A stretch of DNA of 64,000 bases from Streptomyces sp. NBC_01439 (GTDB lineage: Bacteria; Actinomycetota; Actinomycetes; Streptomycetales; Streptomycetaceae), in assembly GCF_036227605.1 (NCBI RefSeq), contig NZ_CP109487.1, forward strand, positions 3,608,001-3,672,000, written 5' to 3'. Positions within the stretch are counted from its first letter, which is position 1, and each line of letters begins with the position of its first letter. Below are positions 28,014 to 35,351 of this stretch, in pieces. Under the pieces are notes generated by a model. The model was not told the origin of the DNA and ran no database searches. It saw nothing but the letters and a program-made list of their open reading frames with translations. Made by a program: the position numbers and the translations under genes.

Positions 28014-28210
28014 GCCACGACGGTACCCGGTTGCGGTGGCGAAAGTCCCGCCCGTCCGCGGTTCGAACACGAGGGATTCACGGCCGTTTTCCGGAACCCC
28101 ATTTCCCTTCATCTCATATGCCTAATACCTCGCACCTGTGGACAAAATTCGGCACGGATTCCGGCGGGCGGGCACTGTTGCGGAAGAACGGGAAACGGGC
28201 CGTGCACGTG

Positions 28211-28290
28211 CGCACGACTGCCGACGAGAACGCACGAGTACGCACAAGTGCGCACGACTGCCGACGAGTCCGCACGAGTGCGCATGGGAT
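28211..28290. repeat. Eight tandem copies of a 10-base repeat (consensus CGCACGAGTG)
   Basis: The 80 bases can be cut into eight decamers, each a variant of CGCACGAGTG. Copies 1-4 and 5-8 also form a 40-base higher-order duplication (28208-28247 and 28248-28287), of which the first 21 bases are identical. The array ends four bases before the GAGGAGG ribosome site of the ThiF-like gene. The unit equals about one helical turn, so every copy would face the same side of DNA. The remaining 200 bases of this divergent intergenic region show no clear motif. Confidence 0.85.
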
Positions 28291-28307
28291 ATCGAGGAGG
28301 ACGGGAC

Positions 28308-29441
28308 ATGTATCCGAAGGTGAAGCCGGCGCTGGCGCGGGCGTGGCGGGATCTGCAGACGGTTCAGTTCGGGGTGACGCCCGCCCATGCGGTGGTGCTC
28401 GGCCCCGTGGACACGGCGACGGGCACGCTGATCGACCGGATCGACGGGACCCGGGGGATGGAACTGTTGCGGGCCGAGGCCTCGGGGATGGGGCTGCCGG
28501 ACGGCCGGGCCGACGAGGTGGTCAGGACGCTGGCGGGGGCCGGCCTGCTCGACGACGTCACGGCGGGCGGCCCGCGGGCCCAAGCCCTGCGGGAGCATCC
28601 GCAGACCGTGGAGCGGCTGGGCCCCGACCTGGGTTCGCTGTCCCTGGTCCACCGGGAGCCCGGCGGGGACTTACGGGGGATCGTCGCCCGCCGGGCGATA
28701 CGGGTCCGGGTGCGCGGGAGCGGCCGGGTGGGGGCCGTGATCGCCGCGGTCCTGGCGGGAGCCGGCGTGGGCCGGGTCGAGGTGCTCGACGGGGGCCGGG
28801 TGGAGCCGGCGGACGTGGCGCCGGGCGGGCTGGACCCCGGGAGCGTGGGCCGGCCGCGGGCCGAATCCGCGGGCAGGCTGGTGCGCGAATCGGCCCCGGG
28901 GCGCACCCCGCGGGCCGGGGACGAGGCGGGGGCGGAGCCGGGACTGGCCCTGGTGGTGGTCGCGCCCCGGGACGGGCTGCACGCCTGGGCCCCGGATCCG
29001 GACACCGCAGCCGACTGGATCGCCTCGGGCATCCCGCACCTGTACGCGGGGGTGTTGGAGGGGACGGGGCTGGTGGGGCCGCTGGTGCTGCCGGGGTCGA
29101 CGGCCTGCGCGGGGTGCATGGAGCGCGACCGCGTGGACCGGGACGCCGCCTGGCCGAGGATGCTCGTGCAGTGGCGTTCGGCCCACCGCCGCCGCGCGGG
29201 TGCTGCCTGCGACCTGGGCCTGTCCACGGCGGTGGCCGGGCTGGCCGCGGCGCACGCGCTGGCCTTCCTCGACGGACAATTGCCCGCTTCCACGGGCTCC
29301 CGCTGGGAGGCCGCCCTCCCCGCGCTGCACTGGGAATCCACACCGGTCCCCCCACATCCCGACTGCCCCTGTGGGGCGGGTGGGGCACCGGAGGCGGATC
29401 GGGCGGGGACCGGCCGGGAGGGCCATGACAGGATGCGCTGA
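28308..29441 (+). CDS. Degenerate ThiF/E1-like protein, related to TOMM leader-binding partners
   Basis: A 377-residue protein. The centre has a Rossmann-like stretch GSGRVGAVIAAVLAGAGVGRVEVLDGGRVEP, resembling the E1/ThiF nucleotide fold. Cysteine pairs follow as expected for a zinc site: CAGC (residues about 265-268) and CPCG near the C terminus. I do not see a complete ATP-adenylation signature, so it may be a binding protein like the partner domains of TOMM cyclodehydratases; no precursor peptide or cyclodehydratase is nearby. GAGGAGG is seven bases before the ATG. Codon 122 is TTA (28671-28673), implying dependence on bldA tRNA. It is preceded by the decamer array. Confidence 0.72.
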   Translation: MYPKVKPALARAWRDLQTVQFGVTPAHAVVLGPVDTATGTLIDRIDGTRGMELLRAEASGMGLPDGRADEVVRTLAGAGLLDDVTAGGPRAQALREHPQTVERLGPDLGSLSLVHREPGGDLRGIVARRAIRVRVRGSGRVGAVIAAVLAGAGVGRVEVLDGGRVEPADVAPGGLDPGSVGRPRAESAGRLVRESAPGRTPRAGDEAGAEPGLALVVVAPRDGLHAWAPDPDTAADWIASGIPHLYAGVLEGTGLVGPLVLPGSTACAGCMERDRVDRDAAWPRMLVQWRSAHRRRAGAACDLGLSTAVAGLAAAHALAFLDGQLPASTGSRWEAALPALHWESTPVPPHPDCPCGAGGAPEADRAGTGREGHDRMR

Positions 29442-29513
29442 AGGTGTCGGGGCGACGGAGCCCTTCCGGAGTCCGTCGTTCGCGGCGCAGCGGTCTGGGA
29501 CATGGAGGGGCGT

Positions 29514-30842
29514 ATGTCTGATCTTCCCCGGAAGGCGGTCACCCGTACGGTCAAGCTGGCCGCGCTGCCGCTCGGCATAGCGGGCCGGGCCACGTGGGGG
29601 CTGGGCAAGCGGATCGGGGGCAAGTCCGCGGAGATCGTGGCGCGCGAGCTCCAGCAGCGCACCGCAGAGCAGTTGTTCCGCACGCTCGGGGAGCTGAAGG
29701 GCGGTGCCATGAAGTTCGGGCAGGCCCTGTCGGTCTTCGAGTCGGCCCTGCCCGAGGAGATCGCGGGGCCCTACCGGGCGGCGCTGACCAAGCTTCAGGA
29801 GGCGGCCCCGCCGCTGCCCGCGGCGACGGTGCACCAGGTGCTGACGGACCGTCTCGGCGCAGACTGGCGGGATCTGTTCGAGGAGTTCGAGGACCAGCCG
29901 GCTGCGGCGGCCTCCATCGGGCAGGTGCACCGGGCGGTGTGGCACGACGGCCGGCAGGTGGCCGTCAAGGTCCAGTACCCGGGCGCCGGTGAGGCGTTGT
30001 TGTCGGACCTGAAGCAACTGGGCCGGTTCGCGGGGCTGCTGGGGCCGCTGATCCCCGGCATGGAGATCAAGCCGCTGATCAAGGAGTTGCGCGACCGGGT
30101 AGCCGAGGAACTCGACTACGAACTGGAGGCCGAGGCCCAACGGACGCACTCGGACGCCTTCGTGGACGATCCGGACGTGGTCGTGCCGGACGTCGTGCAC
30201 CAGGGCGACCAGGTGCTGGTGACCGAGTGGATGGAAGGGACCCCGCTGTCGGAGGTGATAGCCGACGGCACCCAGGAGGAGCGGGATCGCGCCGGACAAC
30301 TGCTGGCCGGATTCCTGTTCTCTGGTCCGGCGCGCACCGGCCTGCTGCACGCGGACCCGCACCCGGGCAACTTCCGGTTGATACCGGGGGCGGACGGCCG
30401 GATGCGGCTGGGGGTCCTGGACTTCGGCACGGTCGACCGGCTGCCCGGTGGCTGGCCCAAACCGATCGGCAGATCGCTGCGGATGACGCTGGACGGTGAC
30501 GCCGAGGGGGTCTACGGGCACCTGTGCGCCGAGGGGTTCGTGAAGGAGTCCGTCGAGCTCGACCCCGACGCGGTGCTGGACTACCTGAAACCGATCATCG
30601 AGCCCGCCGAGGCGGAGGAGTTCACCTTCACCCGGCCGTGGCTGCGCGGCCAGGCGGCGCGGATCGCCGATCCCCGCTCCCCCGCGCACCAGTTGGGCCG
30701 GCAGATCAACCTGCCGCCGTCCTACCTGCTGATCCACCGCGTGACGTTGAGCACCATCGGGGTGCTGTGCCAGCTGGGCGCGACGGTGCGACTGCGAGAC
30801 GAACTGGACACCTGGCTGCCGGGGTTCGCCTCCGCCGAGTGA
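29514..30842 (+). CDS. UbiB/ABC1/AarF-family atypical protein kinase-like ATPase
   Basis: A 442-residue member of the UbiB family. Diagnostic motifs: KFGQALSVFE (the KxGQ inhibitory helix), AAASIGQVHRA (A-rich loop replacing the P-loop), VAVKVQYPG (catalytic lysine), a glutamate in ELDYELEAEA, LLHADPHPGNF (catalytic loop) and LDFGTVD (metal-binding DFG). In most bacteria UbiB supports ubiquinone synthesis, but Streptomyces uses menaquinone, so the role here is open. GGAGGGG lies between two ATGs and serves the second, which I used. It is convergent with the zinc-ribbon gene, and is equivalent to Rv3197. Confidence 0.92.
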   Translation: MSDLPRKAVTRTVKLAALPLGIAGRATWGLGKRIGGKSAEIVARELQQRTAEQLFRTLGELKGGAMKFGQALSVFESALPEEIAGPYRAALTKLQEAAPPLPAATVHQVLTDRLGADWRDLFEEFEDQPAAAASIGQVHRAVWHDGRQVAVKVQYPGAGEALLSDLKQLGRFAGLLGPLIPGMEIKPLIKELRDRVAEELDYELEAEAQRTHSDAFVDDPDVVVPDVVHQGDQVLVTEWMEGTPLSEVIADGTQEERDRAGQLLAGFLFSGPARTGLLHADPHPGNFRLIPGADGRMRLGVLDFGTVDRLPGGWPKPIGRSLRMTLDGDAEGVYGHLCAEGFVKESVELDPDAVLDYLKPIIEPAEAEEFTFTRPWLRGQAARIADPRSPAHQLGRQINLPPSYLLIHRVTLSTIGVLCQLGATVRLRDELDTWLPGFASAE

Positions 30843-30855
30843 CTGCGCGGGCGCG

Positions 30856-31062
30856 TCACCACCAGGACGAGTCGAGTCTGCCCTCGATCGCCCGGAGGTT
30901 GGCGCGCGCACAGTCGACGCAGAAGTACTGTCTGATCCCGTTCTCCACCGAGCAGGTCCAGGTGGGTGGGATCTCGCCCGGGGCCTTCGCGCCGCAGCCC
31001 GCGCAGACGACGGGCTGGGCCTCGGATCCCGACGGGTCGGGGTGGGGAGTCGGCTGGTCCAC
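30856..31062 (-). CDS. Small zinc-ribbon protein
   Basis: About 68 residues from a GTG start. Two cysteine pairs, CAGC and CVDC, separated by about 25 residues, form a zinc ribbon, followed by the conserved-looking end ARANLRAIEGRLDSSWW. The frame stays open for another 57 codons upstream, but an ATG start there would sit inside the terminator hairpin of the next gene, so I prefer the GTG. There is no function I can name. It is convergent with the UbiB gene (14 bases between stops). Confidence 0.65.
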   Translation of the reverse strand: MDQPTPHPDPSGSEAQPVVCAGCGAKAPGEIPPTWTCSVENGIRQYFCVDCARANLRAIEGRLDSSWW

Positions 31063-31216
31063 CTCCAGACGATATCCCCGTCCGGGGCGGACGGGCCCGC
31101 GCAACGCCCCGACGGCCGCGGCGAGCCTGCGGATTCCGTCGACGACCGCGCGGGCGGCCCCGCCGGGGCCGCGTTCGCGCCCGGAGCGGGCGTGCCGGAA
31201 CGTGGCGGAATGCGAA

Positions 31217-31268
31217 CGGGCGTCGGCCCCCACCGCCCGGCGGTCCGGGTGATGGGGGCCGACGCCCG
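31217..31268 (-). terminator. Terminator after the wblC-linked small gene
   Basis: A perfect 16-base-pair stem (CGGGCGTCGGCCCCCA and its complement) with a 20-base loop starts 16 bases after the stop of the small basic protein gene on the minus strand. Confidence 0.75.
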
Positions 31269-31283
31269 CTGCTTCTTCAGCTC

Positions 31284-31553
31284 TTAGTTCATGACGGCCA
31301 TGGCCAGCGCGCGCCGGGCGCGCATGGAGACGCGCTCGGCACGCCGCTGCATGCGGCGGGCGGCGACCAGGCGCACGGCGTGACGCTCGGCGTCCGCCTC
31401 ACGCATGCGGTCGTCCATATGGGCGCGAGCCAGGGCTTCTGGGATGAGTTGCATTTCGCGGGTCCTGTTCTGACGCGAGGTGATCGCGCCGGCGGTGATG
31501 AAGTCTGCGTGGGCGGCGCCGTGGGGCTGCTCGCTCGTGGTGTAGGAGGTCAT
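31284..31553 (-). CDS. Small arginine-rich protein downstream of wblC
   Basis: About 89 residues from the ATG used here (MTSYTTSEQP). The C-terminal half is an Arg/Ala-rich helix (EALARAHMDDRMREADAERHAV) of a type common in Streptomyces near wbl genes, of unknown function. Start alternatives: an ATG at 31613 that overlaps the wblC stop by four bases (ATGA), which would couple the two genes, or an ATG at 31457 with AGGA eight bases upstream. Whichever is used, it is the second gene of the wblC transcript and ends at a strong terminator. Confidence 0.62.
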   Translation of the reverse strand: MTSYTTSEQPHGAAHADFITAGAITSRQNRTREMQLIPEALARAHMDDRMREADAERHAVRLVAARRMQRRAERVSMRARRALAMAVMN

Positions 31554-31609
31554 GGGGGCCTGCTTCAAGGGGTCGTGCGTCAGGGGGCGGTCGATGGTTC
31601 CGATGGCGG

Positions 31610-31981
31610 TCATGCCGTGACAACCGGGTTCTTGCGCGGACGGCCACGGGGACGCTTGCGGGCGACGACGACACCCTGGACGAAGAGCTCGCCACCCCAG
31701 ACACCCCAGGGCTCGCGGCGCTCGACCGCTCCGGCGAGGCAGGCCTCGACCAGCGGGCAGGTGCGGCAGAGGGACTTGGCGTACTCGACGTCGGCCGGGG
31801 ACTCGGCGAAGAAGACCTCGGGGTCGAAGGTGCGGCAGGGGACGGGCACACCGAGGTTCTCGATGGCGTCGTCGAGCGCGGTCAGCGCGGTGAGCGGGGT
31901 CAAGGTGTGGTCCTCCGGGACTGCGGGCGGGGAGATCATTTGGGTCTGCGGTACGGACGGGGCGTGCGCTTCGAGTTGCAC
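31610..31981 (-). CDS. wblC: WhiB-like Fe-S transcription factor WblC (WhiB7 type)
   Basis: A 123-residue Fe-S protein that binds the primary sigma factor and activates intrinsic antibiotic-resistance genes (known for WblC/WhiB7). Four cluster cysteines are present: C49, C72, C75 and C81 (C-x2-C-x5-C). The turn motif WGVWGGE follows, then the C-terminal AT-hook KRPRGRPRKNP that separates this subfamily from other Wbl proteins. The GTG start is preceded by GAGGAAG eight bases upstream. Expression is probably controlled by a long leader holding an upstream ORF and an attenuator hairpin, and by an autoregulatory promoter (see separate entries). The mycobacterial equivalent is Rv3197A, in the same place next to uvrD2. 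Confidence 0.95.
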   Translation of the reverse strand: MQLEAHAPSVPQTQMISPPAVPEDHTLTPLTALTALDDAIENLGVPVPCRTFDPEVFFAESPADVEYAKSLCRTCPLVEACLAGAVERREPWGVWGGELFVQGVVVARKRPRGRPRKNPVVTA

Positions 31982-32102
31982 GGTGTTTTCTTCCTCGTCT
32001 TGTTCGGCTAGTCGTTCCGGCCGGTCGGCCGGGTTCGGCTGGTACCTGGCTGCCAGTCCCGAGGCCCCTTCGCTCCGTCGTCCCGGTTCGGGACAAACAG
32101 AA

Positions 32103-32169
32103 GGGCCGCGGATCCCGGGTGGGGTTCCGCGGCCCTGAAGGCGCCGGCCTGATCATGCGATCAGGCTGG
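32103..32169 (-). terminator. wblC leader attenuator: terminator hairpin and preceding alternative hairpin
   Basis: On the minus strand a perfect 10-base-pair stem (GGGCCGCGGA / TCCGCGGCCC, 32103-32112 and 32126-32135) is followed by the T-rich TTCTGTTTG, an intrinsic terminator about 120 bases before wblC. Immediately upstream is a second hairpin (GCCTGATC / GATCAGGC, core 32147-32166, extendable to 32144-32169) that contains the stop codon of the upstream ORF. A ribosome at that stop would melt the second hairpin. This geometry suits ribosome-controlled attenuation, known for wblC/whiB7 leaders. Confidence 0.72.
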
Positions 32170-32484
32170 ATCACTCCAGGGTTCGAGCCCACGGAAGGCC
32201 CACATCAGGTGGTGCTGCTGCTTCGTCTGCTTCTTCTGGGATCCGGCACCGGCTGCGGCAGCGAATCCATAGGCGCCATGCGCCTGCGCTTCTGCTGCCA
32301 GTACTGCCACCGGTGCCATGGTCGGTCGCTCATTGCGCTCACTGACCGGAAGGATCGCCAGCAGGGCGGGGGCGTCGGCGGAAATCGCGGACGCACCGGT
32401 ACCCAGAGGGGAGACGGAACCGAGCAGGCAGGAAGCATCGACCGAGCGATCGGTCATTTTGGTGAAGGTCATGAAGCTGGTCAC
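32161..32484 (-). CDS. Upstream (leader) ORF of wblC
   Basis: A 107-codon reading frame entirely in the wblC leader, with a GTG start and a good GAGGAGG site about eight bases upstream. The peptide (beginning MTSFMTFTKM, ending FRGLEPWSDPA) has no enzymatic motif. Its stop lies inside the hairpin next to the terminator, so translation efficiency and ribosome stalling can decide whether transcription reaches wblC. In this family antibiotic-slowed ribosomes on an upstream ORF relieve termination. Internal ATGs (after 4 and 9 codons) are alternative starts. Confidence 0.7.
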   Translation of the reverse strand: MTSFMTFTKMTDRSVDASCLLGSVSPLGTGASAISADAPALLAILPVSERNERPTMAPVAVLAAEAQAHGAYGFAAAAGAGSQKKQTKQQHHLMWAFRGLEPWSDPA

Positions 32485-32601
32485 TGGTCTCGCCTCCTCT
32501 CGGCGTCTCGGGGACCCGGCCCGGGGGCCTGTCCCATACGTATTCGGATAAGTACAGCACGGATCCCGGGCTTCGGAGAAGCCACCGTTTCCGTTGCTAA
32601 G

Positions 32602-32640
32602 AACCTATGGGTCTTCGCTGGGCATGTGCAAACTATTTTT
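32602..32640 (-). promoter_or_regulatory. Autoregulatory WblC-type promoter of wblC
   Basis: On the minus strand: an AT-rich AAAAATAGT (32640-32632) directly abutting a -35 TTGCAC (32631-32626), 18 bases, then -10 TAGGTT (32607-32602). An AT-rich patch touching the -35 is the hallmark of WhiB7/WblC-activated promoters, contacted by the AT-hook. It lies between the uvrD2 stop and the leader ORF, giving a leader of roughly 600 bases. Confidence 0.75.
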
Positions 32641-32651
32641 CCGACGAGTTT

Positions 32652-34826
32652 CTACGCGTCGTCAGGATGCCCGGCCCCAACCTCTTGACCTGCGCAGATG
32701 GCCAGGACATCGGCTCCGTACCGATCAAGCTTACGGCCACCCACTCCGGAGATCATCGAGAGCTCCCCCGCCTCGGACGGCGCGGCCTCCGCGATGGCCA
32801 TCAGCGTCTTGTCCGTGAAGACGCAGTAGGCGGGCAGGCCTTGCTCCTTCGACTGTCCCGCGCGCCACTCCCGCAGCCGCTCGTAGAGGCCTTCGTCCAT
32901 GTCGGACGGGCAGTCCTCACAGCGCATCAGCTTCAGCTCGCCGGCCTCGGTCAGGGTCTTGCCGCAGACCCGGCACAGTGCCGGACCACGACGCACGCGC
33001 CCCCGCGCCCCTCGCTCCGCCGTGGAGGCCGCTCCGGTGCCCCGGGCCGCGGAGCCCGGCCGCAGGCCGTTCAGGAAGCGGCTGGGGCGCCTGGAGGGCC
33101 GGCCGCCGGGGGCGCGGGAGAGCGCCCACGACAGGCTCAGGTGGATCCGTGCCCGGGTGACGCCGACGTAGAGCAGCCGCCGTTCCTCCTCGACCTGCTC
33201 GTCGGTCTTCGCATAGGTGATCGGCATCATGCCGTCGGTGAGGCCGACGAGGAACACGGCGTCCCACTCCAGACCCTTCGCCGCGTGCAGCGAGGCCAGG
33301 GTGACGCCCTGGACGGTCGGGGCGTGCTGGGCGGCTTTGCGTTCGTCCAGTTCGATCGTGAGGTCCGCCAGGGTCGCTGCGGGGCGGGCCCGGGCGAAGT
33401 CCTCGGCGAGGCGGACCAGCGCGGCCAGCGATTCCCACTGGTCGCGCACGGCGCCGGAGCCGGCGGGCGGCTCGGTGCTCCAGCCGGTGGAGCTGAGCAC
33501 CGCCCGGACCTGGGAGCCCAGCTCCACGACGTCGTCGAGCAGCGGGTCGTTCCCGCCGGAGCGGGCGGCTCCGCGCAGCGCGAGGATCGCCTTCTGGACC
33601 TCCTGGCGCTCGAAGAATCGCTCGGCTCCGCGCAGCTGGTAGGGGACACCGGCGTCGGCGAGGGCCTGCTCGTAGACCTCGGACTGGGCGTTGATGCGGT
33701 AGAGCACGGCGATCTCGCCCGCCGGGACGCCCGCGGCGATCAAGTCCCGGATCCGGCGGGCGACGCCCTCGGCCTCGGTGGGCTCGTCCGCGTACTCGGC
33801 GTAGACGGGGTCGGGGCCGGTCTCGCGCTGCGAGATCAGCTCCAGCCGGTGCTCGGCGGCCCGGCCCTTGGCCTGGTTCAGGAGCCCGTTGGCCAGGTGG
33901 ACCACCTGGGGGGTGGAACGGTAGTCGCGGACCAGCTTGACCACCGTGGCCTGCGGATAGCGGGTGCGGAAGTTCAGCAGGTGGTCGGGGGTGGCGCCGG
34001 TGAAGGAGTAGATGGTCTGGCTGGCGTCACCGACGACGCAGAGACTGTCGCGCTCGCCGAGCCACAGGTCCAGCAGCCGCTGCTGGAGCGGGCTGACGTC
34101 CTGGTACTCGTCGACGACGAAGTGCTGGTACTGCGTGCGGATCTGCTCGGCGATGTCGTGGCGGTCCTGGAGGATGCCGACGGTCAGGAGCAGCACGTCC
34201 TCGAAGTCGATCATGCCGCGGTCGCGCTTGAGCTGCTCGTACGTCCCGTAGATCTGGGCGATCTCGGCCAGGTCCCGGGGGGCCTCGCGGCCCGACTTGA
34301 GGGCGGCCACCGGGTAGTCGGCGGGCACGGTCTGGGTGACCTTCGCCCATTCGATCTCGCCCGTGACGTCGCGCAGCTCGTTGCGGTCGAGACGGATGCG
34401 GCAGCGCGCGCCAGCTTCGGCGACGAACTGGATCTTGCGCTCCAGCAGCCGGGGCAGCTCGCCACCGACCGCTTTCGGCCAGAAGTACTGGAGCTGGCGC
34501 AGGGCGGCGGAGTGGAAGGTGCGGGCCTGGACCCCGCCCGCGCCCAGCGTGCGCAGGCGTCCGCGCATTTCGCCCGCGGCGCGGTTGGTGAAGGTGACGG
34601 CCAGCACACTGGCCGGCATGAGCTGCCCGGACCGGACGCCGTAGGCGATGCGGTGGGTGATCGCGCGGGTCTTGCCGGTACCGGCACCCGCCAGCACGCA
34701 CACCGGCCCGCGCAGGGTCGTCGCGACCTCGCGCTGCTCCGGGTCGAGGCCCAGGAGCACCGCATCGGCCGAGTCGGCGGAGGCGGAGCCACCCGGGAAC
34801 GAGGAGGAGTGCGTTGCTGCTGTCAC
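32652..34826 (-). CDS. uvrD2: ATP-dependent DNA helicase UvrD2
   Basis: A 724-residue superfamily 1A 3'-5' helicase. Walker A LAGAGTGKTRA, Walker B VVDEYQDVSP, motif III GDASQTIYSFTGA, and the late motifs GVTRARIHLSLSWA are present. Two UvrD2-specific C-terminal features follow: a tetracysteine module C-x2-C-x14-C-x2-C (CRVC ... CEDC) and an HRDC domain (KTLMAIAEAAPSEAGEL to the end). Both spacing and order match what is known for mycobacterial UvrD2, where the cysteine module is needed for helicase activity. It is encoded between wblC and mrx1, divergent from mrx1. It acts in DNA repair in the cytoplasm. Confidence 0.95.
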   Translation of the reverse strand: MTAATHSSSFPGGSASADSADAVLLGLDPEQREVATTLRGPVCVLAGAGTGKTRAITHRIAYGVRSGQLMPASVLAVTFTNRAAGEMRGRLRTLGAGGVQARTFHSAALRQLQYFWPKAVGGELPRLLERKIQFVAEAGARCRIRLDRNELRDVTGEIEWAKVTQTVPADYPVAALKSGREAPRDLAEIAQIYGTYEQLKRDRGMIDFEDVLLLTVGILQDRHDIAEQIRTQYQHFVVDEYQDVSPLQQRLLDLWLGERDSLCVVGDASQTIYSFTGATPDHLLNFRTRYPQATVVKLVRDYRSTPQVVHLANGLLNQAKGRAAEHRLELISQRETGPDPVYAEYADEPTEAEGVARRIRDLIAAGVPAGEIAVLYRINAQSEVYEQALADAGVPYQLRGAERFFERQEVQKAILALRGAARSGGNDPLLDDVVELGSQVRAVLSSTGWSTEPPAGSGAVRDQWESLAALVRLAEDFARARPAATLADLTIELDERKAAQHAPTVQGVTLASLHAAKGLEWDAVFLVGLTDGMMPITYAKTDEQVEEERRLLYVGVTRARIHLSLSWALSRAPGGRPSRRPSRFLNGLRPGSAARGTGAASTAERGARGRVRRGPALCRVCGKTLTEAGELKLMRCEDCPSDMDEGLYERLREWRAGQSKEQGLPAYCVFTDKTLMAIAEAAPSEAGELSMISGVGGRKLDRYGADVLAICAGQEVGAGHPDDA

Positions 34827-34928
34827 CCCGCCATGCTGCCAGGTCTCGTGGGTCGGGCGGGAAAGTTGTCCACAGGCGGCACGGATCAGTCGTATCGGTC
34901 ACACCGGGTGCGCCGGGGTGACCGTAAG

Positions 34929-34954
34929 GGAATGGCCGCAGGGTCCCGTACGTT
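34929..34954 (+). promoter_or_regulatory. SigR-dependent promoter of the mycoredoxin gene
   Basis: GGAAT (34929-34933), exactly 18 bases, GTT (34952-34954): a perfect SigR consensus, ending 42 bases before the mrx1 ATG. The tract is unlikely to arise by chance at this position and orientation. Confidence 0.88.
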
Positions 34955-34996
34955 CGAGTACTCGGACCACCGAGCCCTCACGAAGGAGAGCGCAGC

Positions 34997-35257
34997 ATGC
35001 AGGACACGGGCACCGTCACGATGTACAGCACGACCTGGTGCGGCTACTGCCGTCGGCTGAAGACCCAGCTGGACCGGGAAGGCATCGCGTACAACGAGAT
35101 CAACATCGAGCTCGACCCGGAGTCCGCCGCGTTCGTGGAGAAGGCCAACGGCGGCAACCAGACGGTTCCCACCGTGCTCGTGACGTCCGCCACGGGCAAC
35201 GAGTCCGTCATGACGAACCCGAGCCTGGCCCAGGTCAAGCAGGCCCTCGCCGTCTGA
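34997..35257 (+). CDS. mrx1: Mycoredoxin-1 (glutaredoxin-like, mycothiol-dependent)
   Basis: An 86-residue glutaredoxin-fold oxidoreductase that reduces mixed disulfides with mycothiol. The active site is C15-G-Y-C18 in MYSTTWCGYCRRLK; the cis-proline loop is QTVPTVLV. AAGGAG lies nine bases before the ATG. A perfect SigR promoter precedes it, so it should be induced by thiol oxidation with sigR and moeZ. It is divergent from uvrD2 and followed by a strong terminator. Equivalent to Rv3198A. Confidence 0.95.
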   Translation: MQDTGTVTMYSTTWCGYCRRLKTQLDREGIAYNEINIELDPESAAFVEKANGGNQTVPTVLVTSATGNESVMTNPSLAQVKQALAV

Positions 35258-35275
35258 TCGGCTCCCGGAGCGCAC

Positions 35276-35315
35276 ACAGCGGAGGGCCCCCGCCGAGGCG
35301 GGGGCCCTCCGCTGT
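35276..35315. terminator. Hairpin between convergent mrx1 and nudC
   Basis: A perfect 19-base-pair stem (starting ACAGCGGAGGGCCCCCGCC) lies between the two stop codons and can act for both genes. Confidence 0.85.
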
Positions 35316-35351
35316 CACGGGGCCCGGCGCGGGCCGGGGAAGTGACGAAGG

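Noticed and set aside
28208..28287. Possible CRISPR array from the 40-base direct repeat
   Set aside because: There are only two units with no unique spacers; the true period is 10 bases. No cas genes are present.
29514..30842. Antibiotic phosphotransferase for the UbiB-family gene
   Set aside because: The KxGQ and AAAS motifs are specific to UbiB/ABC1 proteins and absent from aminoglycoside kinases.
31063..31233. N-terminal extension of the small zinc-ribbon protein
   Set aside because: The only upstream ATG lies within the loop-side arm of the neighbouring terminator, has no ribosome site, and the extra residues are Arg/Gly/Ala-rich without pattern.
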